Below are positions 7,829 through 15,955 of a stretch of DNA of 64,000 bases, piece by piece. The notes under the pieces were generated by a model. The model was not told the origin of the DNA. It saw only the letters and a list, made by a program, of their open reading frames with translations, and did no database searches. Position 1 is the stretch's first letter. The number at the start of each line of letters is the position of its first letter. This DNA comes from Pedobacter sp. D749 (GTDB lineage: Bacteria > Bacteroidota > Bacteroidia > Sphingobacteriales > Sphingobacteriaceae). The position numbers and the translations under genes were made by a program. Location: NCBI RefSeq assembly GCF_019317285.1, contig NZ_CP079218.1, positions 2,356,001 through 2,420,000 on the forward strand, written 5' to 3'.

Positions 7829-9694
7829 ATGAACAAAAAAAGAATGCTAACTGTAGCCAGTTTAGGGCTAGCACAGTTAATGATTGGCCAGGTGGCTAAT
7901 GCTCAAACTCAAGACAGTTTGCAGCTTAAAGATGTTGTAATTTCTGCAACTAAAAATGACCAGAAACAATCCCAGACCGGAAAAGTGGTCACTATCATCA
8001 GTCGCGAAGTATTAGATCGCAGCAATGGCAAATCATTACCCGATTTATTAAATGAACAGGCTGGTATCATCATCAGCGGAGGAAACAGCAACCAGGGAAA
8101 AGATAAAAGTATCTTTTTCAGGGGATCGGGCAGTGGTTACACTCTGGTATTAATAGATGGTATTATACAGAATGATCCTTCAAGCATTAGCGGAACCTTC
8201 GATCTACGTCTGTTCTCCATTGACCAGATCGATCATATCGAGATTTTAAAAGGTGGTCAGTCTACCATTTACGGATCAGATGCCGTTGCAGGCGTAATCA
8301 ATATTGTAACTAAAAAGGGTGGACCTAAAGGAAATACCATTTACGGTGTAGCCAGTGCAGGCAGCTTCGAAACTTACAAAGGAACTATCGGTTTAAATGG
8401 TGGTGTAGAAGATTTTTCTTACAATATTAACTACACGCATTTTAAAACTGATGGTATTTCGGAAGCCGTTGCGCCAGTTGGAAGTACAGCCATGTTTGAT
8501 AAAGACGGTTTTAAAACAGATGGTTTAAATGCCAATTTCGGGATTAAACTCGACAAACATTTCTCTGTTAACCCTTTTCTGCGTTATTTCTATGGAGATT
8601 ATAAAATAGATGAAGGTGCGTTTGCCGATGGCTTACCAACTAATAACTCTATTTTAAAGCAGTTTAGTGCGGGCTTCAATTCAGAATACAAATTCAATAC
8701 TGGTAAAATAACGTTAAATTATAGCCACGAGAGCAATTCAAATGATGTAAAGTCTAGTTATGCAGGTTTTCCAAGTAATTTTTTAAACTTCGGTAAACTT
8801 AATGTAGTTGATTTATTCTACAACCAGAAACTGGGTAATAAATTAGATTTATTGGTAGGTATCGACAACAGAAAAATGAAATTAGTTACTGATACCAAAA
8901 ACCCAACAACCAATATCTTCGCTGCTTATGGATCATTGTTCTTACATGATTTAAGTATTTTTAACCTGGAAGTAGGCGGACGTTACAATAAACATGACCA
9001 ATATGGCGAAAACTATACCTACTCAGTTACCCCAAGCATTAACATTATTAAAGAAGTAAAATTATTTGGAACAGTATCTACTGCATTCAAAGTTCCTACA
9101 CTGAATATGTTGTTTGGTCAATATGGTGCCAATCTTGATCTGAAACCAGAAAAATCTCAAAATTATGAGGCTGGTGTAAACTTAAATATCGATGAAGAAG
9201 CATTTACTTTGCGCATTACAGGTTTTAAACGCGATTTAACTGATGCTATCGTTTACACCACTGGTTATATTAATCAGGGTAACCAAAAGTATAAAGGTTT
9301 TGAGATTGAGCCAGCGGCAAAATTCAGTGTTTTCAATATTAATGGTTACTATGCTTTTGTTGAAGGAAATACGGGAACAACCAATTTTTTAATCCGTAGA
9401 CCAAAACACACCTTCGGCATTAATGCAGGTGCACAGGCAACCAGCAACCTATATGCAAGTGTCAACTTCCGTTATTTTGGCAAACGTTTCGATACCAATT
9501 TTATATCTTATTTAGATGAAGAGATGCCATCATATAACCTGTTAAATGCATATGTAGAATATGCCCTTGCTAAAAAACGCGTGAAAGTATTTTTTGATGC
9601 CAAAAATATCCTGAATAAAAAATATACTGAAATTATTGGCTACAATACACCAGGCTTTAACTTTAATACAGGTGTAAGTTTTAATATCCGCTAA
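7829..9694 (+). CDS. btuB: TonB-dependent vitamin B12 receptor BtuB
   Basis: 621 residues, complete. A signal peptide ends around residue 25 (VANAQ). A TonB-box-like LKDVVISATK comes next, then a plug domain with SLPDLLNEQAGIIISGG, GYTLVLIDG and the standard GQSTIYGSDAVAGVINIVTKKG. The 22-strand barrel ends in FNFNTGVSFNIR. The length and layout match BtuB. It sits immediately downstream of a cobalamin riboswitch, so expression should fall when B12 is abundant. Unlike the receptor at the left edge, it is followed by a small membrane protein rather than by surface lipoproteins. It may use the propellers of the neighbouring operon or act alone. Confidence 0.93.
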   Translation: MNKKRMLTVASLGLAQLMIGQVANAQTQDSLQLKDVVISATKNDQKQSQTGKVVTIISREVLDRSNGKSLPDLLNEQAGIIISGGNSNQGKDKSIFFRGSGSGYTLVLIDGIIQNDPSSISGTFDLRLFSIDQIDHIEILKGGQSTIYGSDAVAGVINIVTKKGGPKGNTIYGVASAGSFETYKGTIGLNGGVEDFSYNINYTHFKTDGISEAVAPVGSTAMFDKDGFKTDGLNANFGIKLDKHFSVNPFLRYFYGDYKIDEGAFADGLPTNNSILKQFSAGFNSEYKFNTGKITLNYSHESNSNDVKSSYAGFPSNFLNFGKLNVVDLFYNQKLGNKLDLLVGIDNRKMKLVTDTKNPTTNIFAAYGSLFLHDLSIFNLEVGGRYNKHDQYGENYTYSVTPSINIIKEVKLFGTVSTAFKVPTLNMLFGQYGANLDLKPEKSQNYEAGVNLNIDEEAFTLRITGFKRDLTDAIVYTTGYINQGNQKYKGFEIEPAAKFSVFNINGYYAFVEGNTGTTNFLIRRPKHTFGINAGAQATSNLYASVNFRYFGKRFDTNFISYLDEEMPSYNLLNAYVEYALAKKRVKVFFDAKNILNKKYTEIIGYNTPGFNFNTGVSFNIR

Positions 9695-9735
9695 TAAAAA
9701 TTTAACTTTGCCTCATACGTATTAACCAAAATAAA

Positions 9736-10326
9736 ATGTCTCATTTAAAATTTAATCCACGCACCTTAATTTTGCTGTTGATGATATTGGCCATAACGGC
9801 ATTCCGTTTATTGGTAACATTCAACTCTGATGAATTAAAGTTCGCCAATTTCTCATCAATAGGTGCTGTAGCTTTATTTGGAGGAGCCTATTTTAAAGAT
9901 AATTTAAAAGCATTTGCCTTCCCGTTATTAAGCTTGTTCTTAAGTGATTTGATTTTATCGGCCACCATCTTTAGCAAATACAGCAGTGGTTTTCTTTATG
10001 AAGGCTGGTATTGGACCTATATTGCCTTTGCTTTGATGGTGTTGGTTGGTAGAATAATGCTTAAAAATGTAAGCATAGTAAATCTGTTGGCATCAACCTT
10101 AGTTATTGTTTTAATCCACTGGATTGTAAGCGATATTGGTGTATGGTACCATAACCCTGCATATACGCAAGATATTGCCGGTTTTTGGACGTGTTTAGTC
10201 AAAGCTATTCCATTCGAGATTAGATTCTTAGAAGGAACTGTGATTTACGGCGCATTACTTTTTGGAGCTTTCGAAATCTTGAAAGTAAAATACCCGGTAT
10301 TAAAGCTGCAAACGCAAAAGTTATAA
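9736..10326 (+). CDS. Integral membrane protein, DUF6580-like putative transport component
   Basis: 196 residues with about five membrane spans and a short N-terminal cytoplasmic stretch. The segment FSSIGAVALFGGAYF, followed by AFPLLSLFLSDLILS, is the signature I associate with the DUF6580 family, whose members resemble substrate-binding S components of ECF transporters. It lies 41 bases after btuB under the same cobalamin riboswitch and ahead of a terminator. A role in moving a corrinoid or precursor across the inner membrane is therefore plausible. No ATPase or BtuC-like permease is present in the window, so the inner-membrane route is otherwise unaccounted for. Confidence 0.65.
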   Translation: MSHLKFNPRTLILLLMILAITAFRLLVTFNSDELKFANFSSIGAVALFGGAYFKDNLKAFAFPLLSLFLSDLILSATIFSKYSSGFLYEGWYWTYIAFALMVLVGRIMLKNVSIVNLLASTLVIVLIHWIVSDIGVWYHNPAYTQDIAGFWTCLVKAIPFEIRFLEGTVIYGALLFGAFEILKVKYPVLKLQTQKL

Positions 10327-10361
10327 TTAACTGATTGGTGGCTCACCAAACAAAAAAATAG

Positions 10362-10400
10362 AAATCCTCTTTTGATTCGATTCAAAAGAGGATTTTTTTT
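10362..10400 (+). terminator. Rho-independent terminator after the btuB operon
   Basis: A 14-base-pair perfect stem (AAATCCTCTTTTGA / TCAAAAGAGGATTT) with a 6-base loop is followed by a T run. It ends the riboswitch-controlled transcript. Confidence 0.9.
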
Positions 10401-10446
10401 AACTTCGAAAATCAATTCCATTTTACCTATTACATCTTACATCCAA

Positions 10447-11379
10447 ATGAAAGTTGTTTCTTTTTTACCTGCCGCTACCAAAATGATTTACGATATGGGC
10501 CTGCAAGAATACCTGCATGGCGTAACATTCGAATGCCCTAAAGAGGCAGTAGATCAGCCAAAAGTTGTCCGCTGTATCCTCGAAGGCAAAAACTATTCAA
10601 GTATCGAAATCGATCGCATATTTTCAGCCTCAAAAGCGCAGGGTAAAAGTCTGTATTGGGTAGATGATGAGTTGTTAGAAAGCATAGCGCCCGACGTGGT
10701 TTTTACACAGGATATCTGCGAGGTTTGTAATATCGATACCGTTTGTACAGAAACGGCCGTAATGAAGCTAAGCAAACTACCTACGCTGGTTCCTTTATCG
10801 CCAAATAACTTACAGGATGTATTCGAATGTGCCATAACCATTGCCAAAGCTTTGGGTAAGGAAGAAGTGGCTTTAAATTACCTCGCAAGCTTACAAAAGA
10901 AAACAGATTATATTTTAGATCAGCTTAGGGCTAACCGGGCACCGTTAAAAAGGATCATGCTGATGGAATGGATCGAACCGATCTATAATTGCGGACATTG
11001 GATTCCTTTTCAGATTGCTGCAGCTGGTGGTGTTGATATGCTTTCCAACCCTGCTGGTGATTCGATTGTTACTCCATGGGAAAAGATTCTGAAGTACAAT
11101 CCAGAAGTTTTGGTAATTGCTCCTTGTGGGTTCGATCAAAAAAGAAGTCTTGAAGAAATGGCGCTGCTCACCTCAAAACCAGGATGGGATAATTTAGAAG
11201 CCGTAAAGAATAATCAGGTTTATATTGCCGACTTTGATATGTTTACCCAGCCAAGCATTGGTACTTTGGTAGAAGGTATTGAAGCTTTAGCTTGCATGTT
11301 CCACCCGGAGATTTTTAAAGCTGATGAAAATATGGCTAAGAAGTTTATCAATTACGCGCAATCACTACAATCAGTGTAA
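10447..11379 (+). CDS. Cobalamin-binding protein, BtuF-like, without signal peptide
   Basis: 310 residues from the ATG at 10447. A longer frame starting at 10372 was rejected because its first codons lie inside the terminator hairpin and look nothing like the family, whereas MKVVSFLPAATKMIYDMGL is the usual N-terminus. The protein belongs to the helical-backbone periplasmic-binding (BtuF/FepB) superfamily: PDVVFTQDICEVC, PEVLVIAPCGF and QPSIGTLVEGIEALA are typical. No signal peptide or lipobox is visible, which is common in this clade and suggests cytoplasmic corrinoid handling or non-classical placement. It is the first gene of a three-gene run (6-base gap, then overlap). Confidence 0.85.
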   Translation: MKVVSFLPAATKMIYDMGLQEYLHGVTFECPKEAVDQPKVVRCILEGKNYSSIEIDRIFSASKAQGKSLYWVDDELLESIAPDVVFTQDICEVCNIDTVCTETAVMKLSKLPTLVPLSPNNLQDVFECAITIAKALGKEEVALNYLASLQKKTDYILDQLRANRAPLKRIMLMEWIEPIYNCGHWIPFQIAAAGGVDMLSNPAGDSIVTPWEKILKYNPEVLVIAPCGFDQKRSLEEMALLTSKPGWDNLEAVKNNQVYIADFDMFTQPSIGTLVEGIEALACMFHPEIFKADENMAKKFINYAQSLQSV

Positions 11380-11384
11380 TATAT

Positions 11385-12071
11385 ATGAAATTAGTTGTGT
11401 TAACAGGAGCAGGGATCAGTGCCGAAAGTGGATTAAAAACATTCAGGGATGCTGATGGTTTGTGGGAAGGTTACAATATATATGATGTGGCCACACCCGA
11501 AGCCTGGGAAAGAAATCCGGAATTAGTACAGGAGTTCTATAACGAAAGAAGAAGACAGGTTTTAGCTGCAAAACCCAACCATGCCCATCATTTATTGGCA
11601 GAACTGGAAAAAGATTTTGATGTAGAAATTATTACCCAAAATATTGATGATTTGCATGAAAGGGCAGGATCAACCAAAGTTACCCATCTTCATGGTGTAA
11701 TTACCAAATCGCAATCCGATTTAAAATCAGAATTAGTTTATCCCATTACAGGCGCTGAAATTAAAATGGGCGAGTTATGCGAATTCGGTTCTCAGCTCAG
11801 GCCCCATGTAGTTTGGTTTGGTGAAGCCGTTCCGATAATAGAAGTAGCGGCTAAACTTTGTAAACAGGCCGACGTATTTGCAATTATTGGTACATCATTA
11901 GCCGTTTATCCGGCAGCAGGCCTGATAGACTTTGTGCCATCTGTGATCGACAAATACATCATTGATCCTAAGACACCAGATGTAAAACGTTATAAAAACG
12001 TAATCAATATCGAGAAAAATGCAGTCGAAGGTGTTGCAGAGTTAAAAGGACTGTTGTCGAATGCCAGATAA
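11385..12071 (+). CDS. Sir2-family NAD-dependent deacylase (class III, zinc-site-free variant)
   Basis: 228 residues. NAD-binding motifs GAGISAESGLKTFRD (8-22) and TQNIDDLHERAG (84-95) and the catalytic His in HLHG (H103) are intact. FYNERR at 51-56 supplies the Tyr and Arg (Y52, R55) that in class III sirtuins recognise succinyl/malonyl-lysine. The four zinc-binding Cys of E. coli CobB are missing: the zinc-lobe region has only one Cys. It is sandwiched between a corrinoid-binding protein (6 bases upstream) and a PP-loop ATPase whose start lies inside its last codons. Desuccinylase-type activity is expected. The name CobB has a cobalamin history, but a direct B12 role is not shown here. Confidence 0.88.
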   Translation: MKLVVLTGAGISAESGLKTFRDADGLWEGYNIYDVATPEAWERNPELVQEFYNERRRQVLAAKPNHAHHLLAELEKDFDVEIITQNIDDLHERAGSTKVTHLHGVITKSQSDLKSELVYPITGAEIKMGELCEFGSQLRPHVVWFGEAVPIIEVAAKLCKQADVFAIIGTSLAVYPAAGLIDFVPSVIDKYIIDPKTPDVKRYKNVINIEKNAVEGVAELKGLLSNAR

Positions 12072-12786
12072 AAAGATTTGTATTTTTAACTGGAGCGGAG
12101 GTAAAGACAGTACTTTGGCACTCCACTATGCCTTACTAGACCAAACTATAGAAATCCGTTACCTCATTACCACGGTCACAGAAAAGTACAATAGGGTATC
12201 CATGCATGGTGTTAGAGAAGCCCTGCTGATTAAACAGGCTGAAAGCATTGGTATTCCATTGTATCAGATCCGTTTAGGAGAAATGCCTGATATGGAAACC
12301 TACGATCGTACAATGAAACAACACCTCACTAAGTTTAAAGAAGAAGGCATCACACACTCTATTTTTGGTGATATCTTTCTGGAAGATTTACGAACATACC
12401 GCGAAAACAAATTAGCAGAAATAGAAATTACTGCAATTTTTCCATTGTGGCAGAAAAATACTAAAGAACTAATTGAAGAATTCTTGAATCTGAGCTATAA
12501 AACCATCATTGTTTGCACGCAACAAAATCTCGAAAACTTTTGTGGAAAAGTAATCAGTATGGATTTAATTAATCAATTACCTGCAGAAATTGACCCTTGC
12601 GGAGAAAACGGAGAGTTTCATACTTTCGCCTTTGAGGGACCAATATTTAGGAAAAAAATCGCTTTTACCATAGTTGAGAAGGTATTCAGAACTTATAATA
12701 CACCAAAGAAAACGGAAGAAAATGAAGATTCACCATGCTCAACCTCAGCACTTTCCGGCTTCTGGTATTCAGACTTAGTGGAATAA
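12061..12786 (+). CDS. PP-loop ATP pyrophosphatase, Dph6/MJ0570-like (COG2102)
   Basis: 241 residues. The N-terminal SGGKDST (12-18) is the PP-loop that binds ATP for adenylation. GVREALLIKQAESIGIPL, IFGDIFLEDLRTYRENKL and DPCGENGEFHTFAFEGP are hallmarks of the diphthine-ammonia-ligase-like family. Bacteria do not make diphthamide, so the true bacterial substrate is different. A carboxylate-to-amide activation is the general chemistry. The start overlaps the sirtuin gene by 11 bases, so it is coupled to the BtuF-like gene. Together with the nearby riboswitch, this suggests a corrinoid-salvage reaction such as side-chain amidation, but that is inference. Confidence 0.82.
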   Translation: MPDKKICIFNWSGGKDSTLALHYALLDQTIEIRYLITTVTEKYNRVSMHGVREALLIKQAESIGIPLYQIRLGEMPDMETYDRTMKQHLTKFKEEGITHSIFGDIFLEDLRTYRENKLAEIEITAIFPLWQKNTKELIEEFLNLSYKTIIVCTQQNLENFCGKVISMDLINQLPAEIDPCGENGEFHTFAFEGPIFRKKIAFTIVEKVFRTYNTPKKTEENEDSPCSTSALSGFWYSDLVE

Positions 12787-12916
12787 TTTTCCATTTTCAA
12801 AACATTTTGGCATCATTTTTTCTTTAGTACTGGTAATTAACTAAATCACACATCCATTGAAACCTGTTTAGCGAGGTTAGGTAGCTGAACAAGTGTCATT
12901 AAAAAAATTAAAAGTT

Positions 12917-13426
12917 ATGAAAAAGATATTGGTAGTAATCGCATTAAGTTCTTCAGTTTTATTTGCTTGTAACAATAAAGCAAAAGAAGAAGCTGCATTA
13001 AAACAACAACAAGCTGACAAGGAATTAGCAATTAAAGCAGTAAAAGACAGTTTAAGATTAGATAGCTTTAAAAAAGCAGAAGTGGCTAAAGCAGAGCAAG
13101 AAAAAGAAGCTAAACACCAGGCAGAATTAATAGCAGCCAGAAAGGCAGGAGCAGCGTCGTCAAGATCATCAAGATCGTATGCAAGCTCTGGTGGTAGTTC
13201 AAGTGCTGCATACGGTGGTACACAACCAACAGCAAAGAAAAAAGGTTGGAGCGACGCAGCTAAAGGTGCAGTTATTGGTGGTGCAGCAGGAGCAGTTGGT
13301 GGTGCTTTAATCGATAAGAAAAAAGGTAGAGGTGCTATAATCGGCGGATTAGTTGGAGCTGGTGGCGGTTATTTAATCGGTAGAGGCGAAGACAGAAAAT
13401 CTGGTCGGGTACAGCCTAAAAACTAA
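12917..13426 (+). CDS. Lipoprotein with coiled-coil and glycine-zipper (YMGG-like) domain
   Basis: 169 residues from the ATG at 12917. An upstream GTG at 12893 would only add eight residues ahead of a good signal peptide and was not chosen. The lipobox is VLFAC, followed by NNK rather than the K-D/E surface signal, so periplasmic anchoring is likelier. Residues about 22-75 form a charged Lys/Glu/Ala helix. A Ser/Gly-rich linker follows, then a glycine zipper (KGAVIGGAAGAVGGALI, then GAIIGGLVGAGGGYLIGRG) that may span or coat a membrane. A terminator follows directly. Envelope-stability proteins such as SlyB-type carry similar zippers; the specific function is unknown. Confidence 0.8.
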   Translation: MKKILVVIALSSSVLFACNNKAKEEAALKQQQADKELAIKAVKDSLRLDSFKKAEVAKAEQEKEAKHQAELIAARKAGAASSRSSRSYASSGGSSSAAYGGTQPTAKKKGWSDAAKGAVIGGAAGAVGGALIDKKKGRGAIIGGLVGAGGGYLIGRGEDRKSGRVQPKN

Positions 13427-13444
13427 TCTTTTTTAAAAGATATG

Positions 13445-13476
13445 AAAAGTCCTGATTTACATCAGGACTTTTTTTA
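13445..13476 (+). terminator. Rho-independent terminator
   Basis: Stem AAGTCCTGAT / ATCAGGACTT with loop TTAC and a T tail, directly after the glycine-zipper lipoprotein gene. Confidence 0.9.
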
Positions 13477-13520
13477 TGTCTAATAAAAAATGATTAATAT
13501 ATTTAAAGAAAAAAGAACCC

Positions 13521-13859
13521 ATGACAGAAATCCATACCGCTGATAAAGGACAGATTCAACACTTCGTAATGTTCTGGTTAAAACCTCAACTGACTAAAAC
13601 CGAAATCGCAGATTTCGCCAACTTCTTCGAAAGTTTAAAACCAATAAAATATATTAAAACATTAAGTTACGGCCTGGCGGCTAATACGCCTGTACGCCCC
13701 GTAACTGATAACTCTTTTACATACTCTTTAACCATTACATTTGCCAACATTGCAGATCATAACGCGTACCAGGAAGATAAAACACATTTAGATGCGGTAG
13801 AAAAATTCTCTCAAAACTGGTACAGGGTAGTAGTACACGATACAGTGGTTTCTGTTTAA
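13521..13859 (+). CDS. Dabb (stress-responsive alpha/beta barrel) family protein
   Basis: 112 residues. The pattern IQHFVMFWLKPQLT near the start, SYGLAANTPVRPV in the middle and a closing AVEKFSQNWYRVVVHDTVV match the Dabb ferredoxin-like fold. This forms dimeric barrels and is found in stress proteins and some polyketide cyclases. It stands alone between a terminator and a repeat-bearing intergenic region. The substrate or role is unknown. The call is by fold pattern only. Confidence 0.82.
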   Translation: MTEIHTADKGQIQHFVMFWLKPQLTKTEIADFANFFESLKPIKYIKTLSYGLAANTPVRPVTDNSFTYSLTITFANIADHNAYQEDKTHLDAVEKFSQNWYRVVVHDTVVSV

Positions 13860-14018
13860 AACCCATTTTGTTATTTCGTTTCAAACTGATAAATCTACAT
13901 TTTAACCACGGATGCACACGGATAAACACAGATTTTATTTAATTGCAGCTTTATCTTGCCTAATGCCTAGAGATTTGTGTTTGATAAACAAAGGAGTTGT
14001 GGGGTAGGAACTGGTGAT

Positions 14019-14100
14019 CGTCATTTCGACTGAAGCGCAGCGAATGGAGAAATCTTTAAACTGTGGTAAAAGATTTCTCCACTGCGGTCGAAATGACGAC
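14019..14100. repeat. Palindromic REP-like repeat, family A
   Basis: This is the main content of the 517-base gap 13860-14376. It begins GTCATTTCGACTGAAGCGCA and ends with the inverted counterpart GCGGTCGAAATGACGAC. Inner arms AGAAATCT / AGATTTCT make an imperfect hairpin about 80 bases long. Related copies lie at 22093-22181, 23623-23717 and 47361-47446. The rest of the gap shows no gene. Confidence 0.8.
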
Positions 14101-14376
14101 CTTTGCATGGAATTTTATTGAAAGATGTTTTTTACAAAGTAATTCTTGTTTCATCCCAAAATCACTAAACCTCCCATTTATTTGGCTAAATCAAGTGTCA
14201 AAATTATATTTTGTATAATAATTCAAAAATCAATATATCAATAACTTATACTGCTTTATCTTAATAAAAACTATCAACACCACATCATTTCAACTCCAAA
14301 AACACCCTTAAATTCAGAATATAATTCTGTATACTCATTTAACGTGTTGTAAATCAATAAATTGATTCGATTATTT

Positions 14377-14628
14377 CTAATATTGATGCCTGTTATATGC
14401 TGCTGTAAAGTCGGTGCGCATAATCTTAAATTTAGCGATAACAGTCTGGATAAATTCTTCATCCAAAATTTCGAATACATCATTTACGCCTCCTCCACTC
14501 AGGTCAAGCTCAGCCAGTTTATAACTTTGCTCAAAAGTACCCTGTTCAAATTTGATGATGAATTTCTGGTTCATCGAAAAAATGGTAATCTTACATTCCG
14601 GATGTGGAAGTTCTGCTACTACTCTCAT
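14377..14628 (-). CDS. Conserved hypothetical protein of Bacteroidota, 83 residues
   Basis: It starts MRVVAELPHPECKITIFSMN and contains KFIIKFEQGTFEQSYKLAELD and EILDEEFIQTVIAKF. This is a small alpha/beta protein that I recognise as recurrent in Bacteroidota genomes but that has no known function. It begins 15 bases after the stop of the CrtA-like gene on the same strand, so the two likely share a transcript. No signal peptide or membrane span is present, suggesting a cytoplasmic protein. The start ATG is unambiguous. Confidence 0.75.
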   Translation of the reverse strand: MRVVAELPHPECKITIFSMNQKFIIKFEQGTFEQSYKLAELDLSGGGVNDVFEILDEEFIQTVIAKFKIMRTDFTAAYNRHQY

Positions 14629-14643
14629 TTATTTATATTTTAT

Positions 14644-15333
14644 TTACGATTCAATACATACACCATTAAGCGTACCCCAACTATCTATAATAGCGAAACG
14701 GGCAAACAACTCTTCATTATACCATTTACGCTCCCTGGTGAGTTTAATAACGTCTGAATGATCGTGTGATTGATAGGCGTAAGCCTTCATGCTTTCAGCG
14801 CTTTCCCATATCGAAAAAGTAGCCTGATCAAAAAAGGGATTTTCACCAACTCCGGCAGAAAGAACAAACCCAGGAGCATTTCTCATGGCATTCGCTGCCC
14901 GTTTTATATTCTGCCTAAACTCTTTTAATTTATTAAATTTAATAGCTGCGCGGGTGATCACTGCTATTTTACCCTGGTGCTGACTCTTGGTTTTTGAAAT
15001 TTTAAACGGCTCTATTCCTGACCATAAGCCATGACTGGATAAAGGATTTAGTAAGATGGTAAAACTTTCGATCCCAAAAAAATTAAACCATTTTACAACA
15101 AAAGAATTACCATAAAAACGATCACAATCGTTTCTATTATCCCAGGCAGTAAGTACCGCCCAATGCTTATAATCTGGTGCAAGATCTACCTGAGCATCTT
15201 TTCCGCTTCCCATTAATTTCCAGAATCTACATGTTTTATTTAGCCATAGCGGCAATCTTAAAACCGCCATGCCGATAAATGCAAAAGGAATGGTTAGGCG
15301 ATGGAATTTCGTAATGGTTAAGGCTACAATCAT
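14644..15333 (-). CDS. Spheroidene monooxygenase (CrtA)-like protein
   Basis: 229 residues. The order of motifs (WKLMGSGKDAQVDLAPD, YKHWAVLTAWD, SHGLWSGIEPF, ITRAAIKFNKLKEF, AGVGENPFFDQATFSIWES, KWYNEELFARFAIIDSWGTLNG) matches CrtA-type carotenoid 2-ketolases, which are heme-dependent oxygenases. Many Bacteroidota carry such a protein without an adjacent carotenoid cluster, and none is visible here, so the physiological substrate is uncertain. A hydrophobic N-terminal stretch may touch the membrane. The gene heads a two-gene leftward operon with the 83-residue protein. Confidence 0.75.
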   Translation of the reverse strand: MIVALTITKFHRLTIPFAFIGMAVLRLPLWLNKTCRFWKLMGSGKDAQVDLAPDYKHWAVLTAWDNRNDCDRFYGNSFVVKWFNFFGIESFTILLNPLSSHGLWSGIEPFKISKTKSQHQGKIAVITRAAIKFNKLKEFRQNIKRAANAMRNAPGFVLSAGVGENPFFDQATFSIWESAESMKAYAYQSHDHSDVIKLTRERKWYNEELFARFAIIDSWGTLNGVCIES

Positions 15334-15415
15334 TAATTAAATTGATAAGGCTCAAAACTAATAATTTTAGAAATAGGTTGTCGTTCAAATTTTCGTCATT
15401 AAATCATCTTTACAG

Positions 15416-15444
15416 TTGCGTTTGGTAAATCATGATTAACTTTG
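15416..15444 (+). promoter_or_regulatory. Promoter of the fRMsr gene
   Basis: TTG at 15416-15418 and TAACTTTG at 15437-15444 are 18 bases apart. The predicted start at about 15450 leaves a short leader before the ATG at 15463, which argues against the in-frame TTG at 15442 as the translation start. Confidence 0.6.
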
Positions 15445-15462
15445 GCTGTAAACGCAATAAAC

Positions 15463-15942
15463 ATGGCAGAAGATTTAACCATTACCCGAAACATATCGAA
15501 AGAAGAGCAGTACCAATCTATCATCCCTCAAATTGAGGCATTATTGTATGGTGAAACAGATTTTATAGCCAACCTGGCAAATGTTGCTGCTGCACTAAAA
15601 GAACAGTTTGGTTGGTTTTGGGTAGGTTTTTACCTGGTAAAACAGGATGAACTGGTATTGGGCCCGTTTCAAGGTCCGGTGGCCTGCACAAGGATTAAAA
15701 GAGGAAAAGGAGTGTGCGGGGCTTCATGGGAGCAGGCAGCAACTATTATTGTTCCTGATGTTGATGCGTTTCCCGGACACATTGCCTGCGCATCTGCTTC
15801 GAAGTCAGAAATTGTTTTGCCGCTGATTGTAAATGGTAAAGTGATTGGTGTTTTAGATGTGGACAGTGAAGTGTTGAATAAATTTGATGAGACAGATCAG
15901 ATTTATTTAGAGCAAGTTATTCATGTTTTGTTAAATAGATAA
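15463..15942 (+). CDS. msrC: GAF-domain free methionine-(R)-sulfoxide reductase
   Basis: 159 residues from the ATG at 15463. A single GAF domain holds three Cys at 75, 85 and 109 (GPVACTRI, GKGVCGAS, GHIACASA). The spacing of 10 and 24 matches E. coli fRMsr, in which these residues form the catalytic relay. The enzyme reduces free L-methionine-R-sulfoxide, protecting the methionine pool from oxidation. Flanking WFWVGFYL and IGVLDVDSE motifs are also typical. The next gene, a DNA repair glycosylase, begins 13 bases after the stop, so they form a small damage-response operon. Confidence 0.92.
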   Translation: MAEDLTITRNISKEEQYQSIIPQIEALLYGETDFIANLANVAAALKEQFGWFWVGFYLVKQDELVLGPFQGPVACTRIKRGKGVCGASWEQAATIIVPDVDAFPGHIACASASKSEIVLPLIVNGKVIGVLDVDSEVLNKFDETDQIYLEQVIHVLLNR

Positions 15943-15955
15943 TTTATATCTGATA

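Noticed and set aside
10372..10446. Upstream extension of the BtuF-like gene
   Set aside because: It starts inside a terminator hairpin and has no family similarity; the ATG at 10447 gives the expected N-terminus.
11385..12071. Naming the sirtuin as a cobalamin biosynthesis enzyme
   Set aside because: Sir2-type CobB is an NAD-dependent deacylase; the other CobB (cobyrinate amidase) is unrelated in sequence.
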